A stretch of DNA of 64,000 nucleotides from Lichtheimia corymbifera B2541 (Eukaryota; Mucoromycota; Mucoromycetes; Mucorales; Lichtheimiaceae), in NCBI GenBank assembly GCA_000697475.1, contig JNEU01000846.1, positions 1 through 64,000 of the forward strand, written 5' to 3'. The notes beneath the pieces were generated by a model. It was given only the letters and a program-made list of their open reading frames with translations. It did no database searches and was not told the DNA's origin. The first letter of the stretch is position 1. Every line of letters starts with the position of its first letter. Position numbers and translations under genes: made by a program. Positions 25,598-38,069 of this stretch are shown in pieces.

Positions 25598-27125
25598 ATG
25601 GCCGAAGAAGTGGAAAAGGAAGAAGAGAAGAAAACAAGAAAGCCAGTTGGTAATGCATGCCTCGTCTCTATTTGGATCCCTGTCGAGTCCCCATTGCTAA
25701 CCTTCTTATACTGTAGACGGCGCCTTTCGACAGCAACGGTTACCAGCATGGCAGCCAGTCTTGACTCCCCGAAGTGTCCTTCCAGCATTCTTCATTGTTG
25801 GCATTTTGTTTCTTCCCATTGGTGGTCTTCTTTACTGGTCTAATGGAAGAGTAAGTGGAGTGTTCTATCCCTTGTCAAATGGTCTCTCGTTACTCATCAT
25901 GTGTATAGGTGGACGAAATCATGATTGACTACTCGCACTGCAGCCAATATGAGACGCCGGTTTATCTTGCACCCAGCTTATACAGTTATCTGATGTCGAA
26001 GGATACGAACATGACCGATATGGAAGTGCCAGCCTATCACTATGAGAACACCACTGTCTTTCAAGAACCCGAGTTCAGCAATCCCAACAACTTGACGTTT
26101 AAGCAATGTGTATTGGATTTCACTGTACCAAAGACCATGCAGGGTCCCGTTTACATGTACTACCGCCTTACCAACTTTTATCAGAACCACCGCCTCTACA
26201 TTAAAAACTACGACCCAGAACAACTTCTCGGCCACATCGTCGGCAGCGGTACACTCAATACCAATTGTGGACCACTTGCATACACGTCAGATGGTAGAGT
26301 CATTTATCCTTGTGGTCTGGTAGCCAATTCCATGTTTAATGGTGAGTATCCTCATCCTCATCCTTCATGGACAATGAAATGAATTAATCCCCACGGTTAT
26401 GCAATTACCAGATACGGCATCTAATCTGACGTCAGTAACAACGGGAGGCAATTACACATTCAGTCGAAGCAATATTGCATGGCCTGAAGATTTCCAAAAA
26501 TATCGACCCACTCAGTATCCTATTGAACAGTTGGCACCACCACCAAATTGGGCATTGAGATATCCCAATGGCAGATACACTGAGGAATATCCACCACCAG
26601 ACTTGAACAGCATGGAACGACTGATGGTTTGGATGCATATGGCAGCGTTACCTGATTTCCGTAAGATTTGGGCTCGCAATGACAATGATGATCTTCCTGC
26701 AGGCCGATGGCGTATCTATATTGATATGAGTAAGTATAAGGAATAGGATCAATGTTGTTGTTGTTGCTAAGCAGCCCCATTTTATTTTATTTTTAGACTT
26801 TGACACGCTGCAGTATGAAGGAACGAAATGGCTGGTGTTGTCAACAACATCACCCCTCGGAGGACGGAACCCTTACATTGGCATTGCCTATTTGGCTATT
26901 GGTGGATTGTGTATCCTCATTGGCTTAATATTCACTTTGGCTTATTTGATCAAACCAAGGTTTGTGTTGTTGGGCATATGCTTATTGTATCCTGGTTGAT
27001 CTTGAGCTCTGATATTTGTTTTCCAAACTAGAAAATTGGGCGATCCGACTTATCTTTCTTGGAACAAACCCGGTGGTGGCTTGCCAACAAACAAGCGTCG
27101 TCAAAAGCTGGAAAAGGGCGAATAG
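25598..27125 (+). CDS. CDC50/LEM3-family flippase subunit
   Basis: This is the non-catalytic subunit of P4-ATPase phospholipid flippases, needed for their exit from the ER and for activity. Six exons (25,598-25,649, 25,717-25,850, 25,909-26,341, 26,412-26,729, 26,797-26,959, 27,032-27,125) join in frame to 397 residues. The N-terminal segment RPRSVLP-type is followed by the first transmembrane helix ([18 protein letters not shown]). A large lumenal domain then contains paired cysteines and sequons, with the family signatures [26 protein letters not shown] and [15 protein letters not shown] second helix ([17 protein letters not shown]) precedes a short basic tail. The NF...[17 protein letters not shown] stretch is also typical. 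Identification is secure; which paralog (Cdc50, Lem3 or Crf1) is not determined. Confidence 0.93.
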
Positions 27126-27660
27126 AGAACACACACAGCACACACGGCACATCATCTCCTCCACCTTTTTATAACAACAACATGCACGCACGCACATCAC
27201 ATCTATACACACATACGCAACCAACCTCACGACAATAACGCTATACTAGCCTATCCAGTGAATCGCCTTGTTTGTTCTTGCATTATATATATAAAATCGC
27301 TTTTCACCCCTTGAGAATCTCTTTTGGAAGATCGTCATCATGTTGAAGGAGAGAACATACACACCGCAGTATGAAAAGGGAATGGAATGGCTTTGAAGAG
27401 AAGAATGTTGGATGGCTCTTGTAATGCATCGCGTGGCTGACGCACACACCGCATGTCTGTTTGCACTGCAGCTGCATCTCCTTTTCCCTTCTTATTAAGG
27501 TGGCAAGTGTTGGTTATATCAAAAAGCGGGAAAGGGGGGCCATGCAAGCTTTATTTTCTTTAACAATTGGCTTCCTTGCTTTGACTTTTACACGCGGGTT
27601 CTTCTTTTTTTCTCTTTCTCTTCACTCTCACGCTCTTTTCGCCTCCCCTTTTTTTTTTCC
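27126..27660. other. Intergenic between CDC50-like and ATG22-like genes
   Basis: This 535-bp gap has CA-rich sequence near 27,128-27,150 and 27,180-27,225 and a T-rich run (about 27,600-27,660) just before the next start codon. No gene is seen. Confidence 0.4.
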
Positions 27661-30030
27661 ATGGGTTGCCACGATTTTTGGAGTAAATTGACCGATAAAG
27701 GATATCCGACAGACGAAGAAATCAGAAACAGTGGTGAACGAATACCTGAATGGGACAAGGTTCCTCAAACCACTGTATGGGAAAGATGGGCCTATTACTT
27801 TTACTAGTAAGCGAGGAGATGGCTGGGGTAAAAGACAAACCAAACAACTCACTCGACCACTGCATCTACTCACTCACTCACATGATGGTCAACAGTAACG
27901 GAGTAAGTGTGTAACTTTTATACCGATGTATTGGGCACAAAGATTTAACCACTGGATCCTGCTGCGCACGTACAATAACAACAACAGAACAATGGGGCAA
28001 GTCAACTTCATGTCATTTCTGCATTCAGGTGTACATATGCAAACTAACGAGAAGACCGATTCTTTCCTCCGCATGATATTAGATCAATAACTATGCGTAT
28101 GTTCCAAATATGGTCCAGTACTTGACGAGCCAAAATGGCTGGGATCCTACCAGAGGTCCTGCAGGCGTTATACGATGTGATGCCGACTCACCTTGCGACA
28201 CACGATTGGGAGGATCCGTCATTAGTGTGGAAAGCATCATGTTGGTGGTGGGAGGGCTAAACGCTTTCATCCAAGCCATCTTGTTAACCACCATTGGTAT
28301 GATATCTATTGTCATGTGTCGTGACCACCAGTTTTAACCCCCTTTCTTTCATTATTAACACATGCAGGATCGCTGGCCGATTATGGAAACAATGGATCAC
28401 ACATGTTACTTATTATCACACTGATATCTTGTGCAGCCCAAATCGTTTTTCTTGTATTCGACGATGAATCCAGTTGAGTATTACAGCATTCGTATATGCG
28501 CATAACAAGATACTAACAACGAGGTGTGTAAAGGTTCCTATTGGGGTGTCCCTTTGGCTGTGGGTCTTGTTTTCCAAGTCAGCTATGGTGCATCGCTTGT
28601 ATTTTATTGGGCTATTTTTCCACAATTAGCTATTAATGAGCCCAAAGTGCGTGCTGCCAAACGTGAAAAGGTGGATCCAGAGGAATACATGGTGATTGAA
28701 TCCATTGCACGTAACCATATCTCCGCCGTATCGACTGCATGGTCCAATATCGGGTTTCTAGTGATATCCGTTCTCAATATTGGAGTTGGACAAGCAATGG
28801 CCTCCCGGTATAATACGCCTGTCAATCAGCTTCCAAAGTATACGAATTCAATATTCAGTGCAATGTGTGGTGGATATTGGTTGCTATGTGCCATCCCTTG
28901 GTTTGTGCTGCAAAAGAATCGACCAGGTCCACCATTGCCACCCAACACCAATTATTGGACACTCGGATGGAGAAAAGGTAAGGAAATAAATCCCGTGCTA
29001 TGCCATTCATGATGACATTGTGTACATACTCACCTACATAATATCAAAAGTGGGCCGTGCATTACGCGAGTACCATCGATTACCGCAAACATTCTTATTC
29101 TTTCTCGGCTACTTTTTCTTGATGGATGCAGTGAGCAGCCACAATCAGGTGACACAAGTCCTTACATATAGCATGACCGATTACAATGGTCTTGTTCAGA
29201 CGTATATGAATCTAGTCAACTCGGCATGTTCCATCATTGGCTGCTTACTTTTTCTTTACCTCCAAAAACGGTTTCAGCTCGCCACCAAGACCATGCTTCT
29301 CATATCGACAGGGTTTACATTGGCCATTCCGTTATGGGGCTGCTTTGGTCTAGGCACGGATATGATTGGATATCATCACGTTGTCGAATTGTGGATTTAC
29401 AATGCGTGGTACGTGTAAAATATACTAGCCCCTGAATGAATGATGGCATCCTTCGCTCATTTGTCTATTTTAGGTTTGGCATCTTTACTGCTCCTTTTTA
29501 TGCATATTCACAGACATTGATGTAAGCTTGCACACAGCTATTTATGCCATCAACATTTACATATTAACACCTTATGCACCCAAAAAAGGTCGGAGCTGAT
29601 TCCCATGGGATGTGAAAACATGTTCTTTGCACTCTTTGGCATCACTAGTAAAGTCGCTCAATTCTTTGGTCCTGCTGTTGTGGGAGGGATCACTCAAGGC
29701 ACACGGGATGCACGTACTGGCTTCATTTATTGTACGCTTTGTCAATTTCTTGCCCTTGTCATTATTTCCTTTGTCAACATGGAAAAAGCCGAGATTCGAC
29801 TACGTGTATACGAGGAACAAGAACGTCGTAAATCCGAAACTGTGCAGGATTTACTGAACCACATGCATTCACCATTACCACCGCCACCTCCATCGCCTCC
29901 ATTGAATGCTACTACTACTCCTGATATCGATTCATCCATCTATACCACACCTTATCATCCCGCACCCTTGTACGAAAAGGATCACGATTATCGTCATCAT
30001 GAACCAGAAACGGATCGTTATGGATTTTGA
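27661..30030 (+). CDS. ATG22-like vacuolar MFS transporter
   Basis: This is a multi-pass protein of the ATG22 branch of the major facilitator superfamily; yeast Atg22 exports amino acids from the vacuole after autophagy. Eight exons (27,661-27,806, 27,896-27,902, 28,083-28,296, 28,368-28,472, 28,534-28,977, 29,051-29,408, 29,474-29,521, 29,589-30,030) join in frame to 587 residues. The 7-nt second exon is needed to restore the frame between YYFY and NNYAYVPNMVQYL. Landmarks are WERWAYYF, a YWGVPLAVGLVFQVSYGAS helix, SVISVESIMLVVGG and FFALFGITSKVAQFFGP. The C-terminal tail is Pro- and His-rich. Family call is good; an amino-acid substrate is inferred by analogy. Confidence 0.85.
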
Positions 30031-30177
30031 ATTGGCTATACTTTGTTTATTGTATTCATAGCATTAAAGAAACATTTGTACAGAAATCAAAAAGAGAGAG
30101 AGAGGTGCGGGTTGACATGAAATAACGAGAGGATGGTGATGGTGGAGGACAAGGAATGTGTATAAGGGGATCAAAGT

Positions 30178-31849
30178 TTAAGCTTGGATTTCACGAGCGA
30201 ATTGGTCGCAGATAGGAAGATAAGTCTGGCAAGGTTGCTGTAAATGAGGATACCGAGCAATGATTTGACCATAGATAAATCGACAGAATTGCTTTTGCAG
30301 CCAATTCAAAGGACAATTCTCAGGAAGACCACCATTACGGCTCACTGCTGTTGTTTGTTCTTCGAATGCTTCTTCCTCATCCCAGAAATCGAGACTCATT
30401 TCTCGGCGTAATTGCTGAGCTTCCCAAATGGATCGTAACTCTTCACCAGTAGCCATCTTTTTGGATGATCGAGTACTGAAATGAGGACCAAACCACATAT
30501 CGTTGATAAAAGTATCTGTGACGGAGGAGGAGGAGGGTGGTGGTGGAAGCAACTTGGCATGACGAACAAGATCCTGGGTTGTCATTGTCATTGTATGACC
30601 GAGAATAATCGACATGAGAGCTGGGGCCAACAATGGATAATGATAAAACAAGTCTGTGCCTGGAGAGGTCATCATGGAAGCCTTGTTGAGAATAGTACCC
30701 AAATCCCATTCAGGCATCACAGCATGTGATAAATAGGTTTGATGATGATAAGAGGGTTGTTGTTGATGATGATGAGGGTCCGTAGGCAACATCAAATCCC
30801 ATGAATCGACATTGTTGTAATCGCCAGGAGACGGGTTGCTATGGGAGGAAATGGTCGAATTATCCGAGGAGTGAGCGAAGGCTGGATCTGTACTGCCAAG
30901 TGAAGGAGGAGACAATGACGATGGTCTTCCACGATTGGTAACAGGAGGATATTGTGCTGCTGGTGGTGGTGCAGTTGTTGAAGGCACAATGTATTGTGTA
31001 GTAGGTCGACGAGGTTGAATTCCTTCCTTGCACAATACAAGCTGCAATCGTAGCTGATCGTTCTCCTTTTGTAACTTGTCCACAGTACCACGGATCCAAG
31101 TAACTTCAAGTCGTAATCGATTGTTTTCTTGTTTCTGCTTTTGTACTTCATTCTCCAGCATGGAAATATATTCTGCATAGATATAGAATATGAATGAATG
31201 AATGAATGAATGACCCTATCTCTTACTCCTTTTGTTCATTCATCCACTTACCCTTTCTGCGATTTCTAAACTTGCGAGCAGAGATCTTATTTCTGAGCTG
31301 TCGTCTCTCCTTGGACGTCATCATCTTGAGTTGTGTTTCTGAAAGATAATCCTCATCGTCATGTTGATCACGCTCGGCTTGCTTTTCAAATGTCAACTCG
31401 GTGGGAGCATCAAAGCCAATCACACCTCCTTGGTCATCCTCATGAGAACAAGCATCACCAGCACATTTGCTACTATTGGACACCTTGCCGTTGGGGCTGC
31501 CACATGGAGCAATAGTCGTGGAATCATTGCTTGGCGGTTGTTGTTGTGTTACATTGGATGGTGTTGGTGGTGGTTGTTGTTGTTGCAGTGATACTGTTGC
31601 CTGTTGTTGAGGAGAAGTAGACAATGTTGAAGGCATGGTTGGAGCATTGTACATTGGCTGTTGTTGTTGCTGCTCATTGCCAAGAAAGTAGTTGAATAAA
31701 TCAGCCCCAGGCTGTTGTTGTTGTTGCTGCTGCTGGTCATTGGAAGGGACAAAGTCTGCGGGGACCACGGGAGCGGTCAAGTCGACTGTTGGGTCCGACA
31801 TTAGAATCCAATTGAGCAGTTGTTGGTTGTCATTATTGTTGTTGTTCAT
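30178..31849 (-). CDS. bZIP transcription factor
   Basis: This is a nuclear DNA-binding protein. Two exons (31,252-31,849 and 30,178-31,172) give 530 residues if the start is MNNNNNDNQQ at 31,849; an in-frame ATG further upstream (31,981) would add 44 hydrophobic residues and is less likely. A Gln/Asn-rich N-terminus is followed by the basic region RRQLRNKISARKFRNRRKEY, with the intron falling in the codon before EY. The leucine zipper continues through ISMLENEVQKQKQENNRL, with heptad leucines to about LVLCKEG. The C-terminal half is Ser/Pro/His-rich and ends in a conserved-looking segment (NCPLNWLQKQFCRFIYGQII). The intron carries a GAAT/ATGA tetranucleotide run (about 31,190-31,212). Regulatory targets are unknown. 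Confidence 0.85.
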
Positions 31850-32280
31850 AAAGGGCGAAGGAAAGTAAGGCACCAGTGGGAAAAAGTATAAAGTAAAAAG
31901 GAAAGGAGCCGTAGTTGGAGGGATTACCCGAAAGAAAGGAAAGGAGAAGGAGCTCTGCTTTCTCGTCATTCGTCCGGTCATTTAATGTCTTGTGTCACCA
32001 GCGTGCTCGTGGCAAAAAGATCTCTCTCTCATTCTGTTGGGTGCCGATCCATACACATACACACACACACACACACACTCGCTCTCTCGCTCACACTCAA
32101 CCAACCACATTAATTTAGGGTATTATCGGCAACACGTATATATTTTGTGACCATATGCACATGAACAACAAGCTGAAATAAAACAAGATATATGTTACAA
32201 AGGGGGAGAGTGGGTACGAAGGGGGGAATGTGTATAAATGATGATGACTATAAGGGATGGGTGGATAAATAATGGTACTA
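31850..32280. other. Intergenic between bZIP and SulP genes
   Basis: This includes an (AC)n microsatellite near 32,055-32,079 in the upstream region of the bZIP gene and the 3' flank of the permease gene. No gene is seen. Confidence 0.5.
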
Positions 32281-34934
32281 CTAGTGTTGTTGCTCTTGAT
32301 CCTCTTCTTGGCTATTGTAATCGGGTTCTGGAGGACGATGGGCAAGTGACTCAAGCGCCGATTGCACAGCATGATCGGCACTCCAGTGGAAAAATGGATA
32401 CTTGTCCTTGGGTAATGTGATCACTGCTGCATGAAGCTTTTCATCCTTATCGGTAGATCCACCCAACGATTCGAGATCATCCAATTGTTTTTGATGCTTT
32501 TGTTGACGTCGAATGCTTTCTTCAAGTTCATGTTGTGGACCGTCTCGGGATGATGGCACCACAGGTAAAATCTCGGTTGGGCCCGTGAGTTGTTGTTGAT
32601 GATCACCTGACGTTGAAGCATCATCCACATGGATGGATCGTGGTTGTGTGCCAAATCCAGCAACAATCAATGAACGACGCACCGAAGGATTAGGGACATT
32701 GACAAAATGAAATTCGACATGTTGATCGGCATATCGATTGAGCGTATTTTGTACATCCACAATAGCTTGCAAACCGCTGGAATCGAGTCGGTTGACTCCG
32801 CCAAAATCAAGAATGATAGCATGCAATCGAGGTAAGCTGGCACGCTCAGCATCACGTTGTGGACTAGCATCATCATTCCATGCTCGCTCTGCCTTGGTGG
32901 GTATACGACCAGCTCGACGTGTTTGGTTCTTGCAGTGAGTAATGATACGATCAGCCAAAAATCCAGAGTTGGGGTATGTCATGGATTCATCGACTCTGAA
33001 CATGATAATGCCGCGTGGTAGTGACTCGACCAATTTGCCAAGAGTAGGATGGTTGGTAGGTACATATAAATGCTCAGTTGGTGATGATGGTGCTGACAGT
33101 AGTTTTTCTTCTGGTTCTTGTGGTGGTGGTTGCTTGGTCAATTGGATACGGCCAAGAGCTGCCACACGTGGACGAGCAATGCGGAATAACAAGATAACAG
33201 CAGACAAGGCCACAGATCCATAGATACCGTAATCCACAGTTGTAAAGAATGTCACAATAACAGCCACCAAGAATACGAGCAACTCCCATAAGCTCACTTT
33301 GGCAAGTCGCTTAACGTAGCTTGGACCCGATACCAAATCCGATACAGCGTGAATCACCACAGCAGCAAGCGTTGCGTCAGGAATGTAATAGAATGCAGGC
33401 GTTAATGCATACAAGGCGAGCACCACAACGGCACCAGAGAAAATGCCAGCAATAGGTGTCTTGACACCTGATCGTGATTTGATGGCTGTACGAGAGAAAG
33501 AGCCAGTCGATGGATACGCTCTAATTGATCAAAAGATTAACACCCTTGTTTATCCACCATTACCATCCTTTATGAAGCTTACCCGAAGAAAGAAGCCCAA
33601 ATGTTGGTAAATCCGATTGCAATAATTTCCTGATTGGGGTCAATGCTGTAATCATTGATGCGTCCAAACGATTTGGCAATGGCCACGTGCTCAAGAATCA
33701 GTACAATGACACCTGATGGCAATTGACTGCTGATAGCTCCAAGTAGGGATGGCGAGATATCAGGCACAGCCATAGCTTGAAAACCTGCAGGGACATCCTT
33801 GAGGATACTGATAGGGCTGGTCTCTCTGCCAATGTTGATAAGGAACGCAATCAAGGTGCTGACAATAACCACCAAGCCGTTACGCATAATGCTGAAAAAG
33901 AAAAGGTGCATTCGGTATTTGGGGTATCGCTTGCCAAAGTATTCGCATGCATATCGCACACCATAAAGCCATAAGAGCCCAATCAATCCAAAAGCAACAT
34001 CGACTTTGGTATTAGGTAGATTCTTGAAAAAGTTGCCGAAAATAAGGTATGAGGAGTCTTGAGTGTTGATGCCCTTGATGCCTAAAATCATTATCACATG
34101 TAAGTAAGCATTTTCTTTTTTTCTTCAGTGATGCAGCCTTTTGGTGTTCCGATCCAACTGAGACACCACCCACGTACCAAAAAGCTTGGGCCATTGACCG
34201 ATGCTGATCGTGATAGCAGAGCCTGTCATAAATCCGGAAATGGCTGGAGCTGGAATGAAATCGACAAGGATACCGAGTCGCACCAAGCCAATAAACATGG
34301 CGATAGCGCCTGTCATGATGGAAAATGCTACAGCGATTTGCTCGGCCGTAACATCAGGATACTCTGAAGTGACTTTGGTAACGGTTTGTCCAAGCAAAAG
34401 TGACATGACAGCTATAATGGTATTAGTAATGCTACAAGATGCATGATGATAAAGCGCTTACCGGTTGGACCAATAGAGATATCTTTGGATGTGGCAAAAA
34501 GGCAGTAAACACAAAGACCAACAAACGCAGTGCTATAGGTGACCCAAGATAAATAAAGCATGGTTAGTTTTCTCTTATCTTCCTTATCTCCTTTTGTGTC
34601 ATGTATACGTACTATAAACCGTATTGAGGAGGGAGTTCAGCAATCTTGGCATAGCCCATACTCTGAGGCACCACCACGATACCAACAGTGACACCGGCAA
34701 TCAAATCACTAATCAGCCACTATAAAGCAACAATGTGAGTAGACCCATCTCGATACAATGATATCGCTGAATACACTTTACCACTAGGTTATAGCGATGG
34801 ATCCAATGTAAAATGGGAAACAAGCCGACAATGTAATCTTTGGTGTAGCGGGGCAGGTTTCGCATAAAATCTTTGGTTTCCTGCTTATAGTCTACATCAT
34901 CGTAGTCAATGATGATCTCGCTAGGCGGCGCCAT
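32281..34934 (-). CDS. SulP-family (SLC26-like) sulfate permease with STAS domain
   Basis: This plasma-membrane anion transporter probably takes up sulfate with protons. The start MAPPSEIIIDYDDVDY at 34,934 leads through several short-intron exons: LFPILHWIHRYN, GLLVGLIVGVTVG-like helices at about 34,620-34,720, SGFMTGSAITISIGQWPKLFG, and GFTNIWASFFG. The last large exon continues with VLALYALTPAFYYIPDATLA and ends at 32,281. The cytosolic C-terminus contains the STAS fold (LHAIILDFGGVNRLDSSGLQ, then VEFHFVNVPNPSVRRSL). Low-complexity inserts (Pro/Glu and Gln-rich) flank the STAS domain. Residue-level selectivity cannot be read by eye; sulfate is the usual substrate of fungal members. Confidence 0.9.
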
Positions 34935-36820
34935 AATGATGATAAAAGAGATCAAAAACGCGTATGCGTACGATGAGGAGTCGGGATGGGGAAAATGCTT
35001 GGATCAAGCGAAAAGGTTGATTGCTTTTATACCAGCGTGAAACCGCACTGACCAAATCGGTAAGTCGGGATTAGCGGGAACTGCTGGCGAATTGCGCCAT
35101 CCTGTCCTGTGATTACACCTTCTCTTTATTCGATAAAGTAAAATAGAAAAAAAAAACTCTATCATATCATACCCAGTAAAATAAAAAACAAAAGGCGGGG
35201 TATGTATGTGTGTATGTGCGTGTTTAAACGAGCATACACTTGCCATGTGAGCTAACCATCTTCCATTTTGATCCGATTCTTCTTTTTACTTTCACATCAC
35301 ACACCTCCCTACTACATATCCAGTAATAACTTTATACACAACCCACTCGCTCACTCACTCGGCCTCTTTACTGATATCGTTTTCCTGACGTCAATATCAA
35401 GGTTTCCTGGTGTTCTTGAAATCGAAAAACATGCACAAGACCTTGGACTCCGCACATCGCATGAACAAATAGCTGTCAAGTCTCATGGCGACATGACCTT
35501 GTTACCCTGTGTAATGTAAAACCTTGAACACACGCGCGATTCCATCTGTACCGGTAATCTTTTGAAGCACTGATGTAGCAATAGCACGCATGGAACCCTT
35601 GGCTGTATCATCATTTTTCGATTCACGTGGCTGCAAGTCTATTTGGTTGCTGTTGCCAAGCTTGTACATGTATTGCTTTTTCTTTTCTATGGTCATCATT
35701 CCAAAGCCACCGCTTCATGATCATGTCAATGAGGAAAATCTCGTCATGGTTTTTACAAATAACTCTATTTTCATGGTTGCACATTTCGCATTGTGTGTAT
35801 TTGACGCAATCGTTAAAAACAATGGAATGTTAAGAGTACCTGGTTTTTCTATCCACGGGTCATGACCCCGTTGTTTGTATTTCCTATTTTGGCTCCAGTA
35901 TCAATGTAGTATAAGCTCCCCTCGGCATTATTGATTGTTTGCTGATTGCGAAATAGCTTACGCCATGAATGCCTTGAGTTTATTTGTGGGTCACTCATAT
36001 TGTCTCATTATTCTTGCTGTGTATATACCCGGATCTCAACATATTACATTTACTCCTCGATTTCATTCATGAAGAACTACATAAAGAGATCATGTGCCCT
36101 CTCCTTTTTTTCATTCGATTGACGTACCATGTATTACTCCATAAAAGGGGATAATCCTTTCCGAGAATGAGGAATACTACTACCAGACCTAACGTGGTAC
36201 CATGTGTCCAAGAAGATGGATCAATAAGAAAGCGGGATCCACTACATGTGTCTTTTTTTCATTATAGTCCACGATCTTAAACATGCCGTACTGCTGCTGG
36301 GTGGTATGATGATACCGTTTAGCACGCCGCTTTGTGCATTAGTGGTGCAAACGGCAGCGTGTAACGTATCTTGAAAAGCGTAAATGCACATGGCTTTGCA
36401 TTGTCATTGTATGGTGCAAGCCGCTAGCGAGTGGTGTTTTCTTTTCTCGTACCACACACGGTGATTGGTGATCCTCATCACATCTTTTTACAATAAACAC
36501 GAAACTATAGATCAAGAGCATCGAAAGATAAAGTCGTTATTGACATGCATATTGCGCAATCGGTGTAACGGCAGCACAATCTCCCAACAGACTAACATCG
36601 ACATATGTACCAGAACAGTGGATGGGGTGCACATTGCTCTAATAGGCAGTGATCTGATGTCAACCAACGTGCTGGATATGACCCATTTTACGATGATCTG
36701 CATAATCTTTGATGACCTTTTACAGGCACCTGTTTATTTGAATGAAAAACGCTGTTATTAGGAAGATCAAACCACGGGGAGATAACGAGACAAGAATAAT
36801 ACAACGCAATAGGAGATACA
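34935..36820. other. Long intergenic region
   Basis: This is the upstream region of the sulfate permease, continuing to the minisatellite. An ORF on plus at 35,590-35,865 and its minus-strand shadow (with ATSVLQKITGTDGIARVFK) have no recognised family. I could not find splice partners for either, so no gene is called. Confidence 0.4.
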
Positions 36821-36830
36821 TGGGGATAAT

Positions 36831-38035
36831 TTGCAAGTGTTGCAGTGAAGCGTTGCAAGTGTTGCAGTGAAGCGTTGCAAGTGTTGCAGTGAGGTGTTGC
36901 AAGTGTTGCAGTGAGGTGTTGCAAGTGTTGCAAGTGTTGCAGTGAAGTGTTGCAAGCGTTGCAAGCGTTGCAAGCGTTGCAGTGAAGTGTTGCAAGTGTT
37001 GCAGGTGTTGCAGTGAAGCGTTGCAAGCGTTGCAAGTGTTGCAGTGAAGTGTTGCAAGCGTTGCAGGTGTTGCAGTGAAGCGTTGCAAGTGTTGCAAGTG
37101 TTGCAGTGAAGTGTTGCAAGCGTTGCAGTGAAGTGTTGCAGTGAAGTGTTGCAGTGAAGTGTTGCAAGCGTTGCAAGCGTTGCAGTGAAGTGTTGCAGTG
37201 AAGCGTTGCAAGTGTTGCAGTGAAGTGTTGCAAGTGTTGCAGTGAAGTGTTGCAGTGAAGTGTGAAGCGTTGCAGTGAAGTGTTGCAAGCGTTGCAAGTG
37301 TTGCAGTGAAGTGTTGCAAGTGTTGCAGTGAAGTGTTGCAGTGAAGTGTGAAGCGTTGCAGTGAAGTGTTGCAAGCGTTGCAAGTGTTGCAGTGAAGTGT
37401 TGCAAGTGTTGCAGTGAAGTGTTGCAGTGAAGTGTGAAGCGTTGCAGTGAAGTGTTGCAAGCGTTGCAAGTGTTGCAGTGAAGTGTTGCAAGTGTTGCAG
37501 TGAAGTGTTGCAGTGAAGTGTGAAGCGTTGCAGTGAAGTGTTGCAAGCGTTGCAAGTGTTGCAGTGAAGTGTTGCAAGTGTTGCAGTGAAGTGTTGCAGT
37601 GAAGTGTGAAGCGTTGCAGTGAAGTGTTGCAAGCGTTGCAAGTGTTGCAGTGAAGTGTTGCAAGTGTTGCAGTGAAGTGTTGCAGTGAAGTGTGAAGCGT
37701 TGCAGTGAAGTGTTGCAAGCGTTGCAAGTGTTGCAGTGAAGTGTTGCAAGTGTTGCAGTGAAGTGTTGCAGTGAAGTGTGAAGCGTTGCAGTGAAGTGTT
37801 GCAAGTAAGTGTTGCAAGTGTTGCAGTGAAGTGTGAAGCGTTGTAGTGAAGTGTTGCAAGCGTTGCAAGCGTTGCAAGCGTTGCAAGCGTTGCAAGCGTT
37901 GCAAGCGTTGCAAGCGTTGCAAGCGTTGCAGTGAAGTGTTGCAGTGAAGTGTTGCAGTGAGGTGTTGCAAGTGTTGCAAGTGTTGCAGTGAAGTGTTGCA
38001 AGCGTTGCAGGTGTTGCAGTGAAGTGTTGCAGCTC
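36831..38035. repeat. 1.2-kb minisatellite with an 86-bp higher-order repeat
   Basis: The sequence is built from TTGCAAGTG, TTGCAAGCG and TTGCAGTGAAGTG modules. Inside it the marker TGTGAAGCGTTGCAG begins at 37,261, 37,347, 37,433, 37,519, 37,605, 37,691 and 37,777, so six consecutive intervals are exactly 86 bp. Around 37,857-37,928 the array changes to about eight plain 9-bp TTGCAAGCG units. The plus strand contains no TTA, CTA or TCA in the modules, so all three minus frames stay open for about 1.2 kb and read low-complexity peptides (LQHFTATL, CNACNT). These long minus ORFs are a by-product of the repeat and should not be annotated as genes. Confidence 0.95.
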
Positions 38036-38069
38036 CGCGATTTTTCGTGTTTCATTCCACTCTCTAACC

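Noticed and set aside
35502..35865. Small ORFs on both strands upstream of the sulfate permease
   Set aside because: No family match, and each is limited to one short frame.
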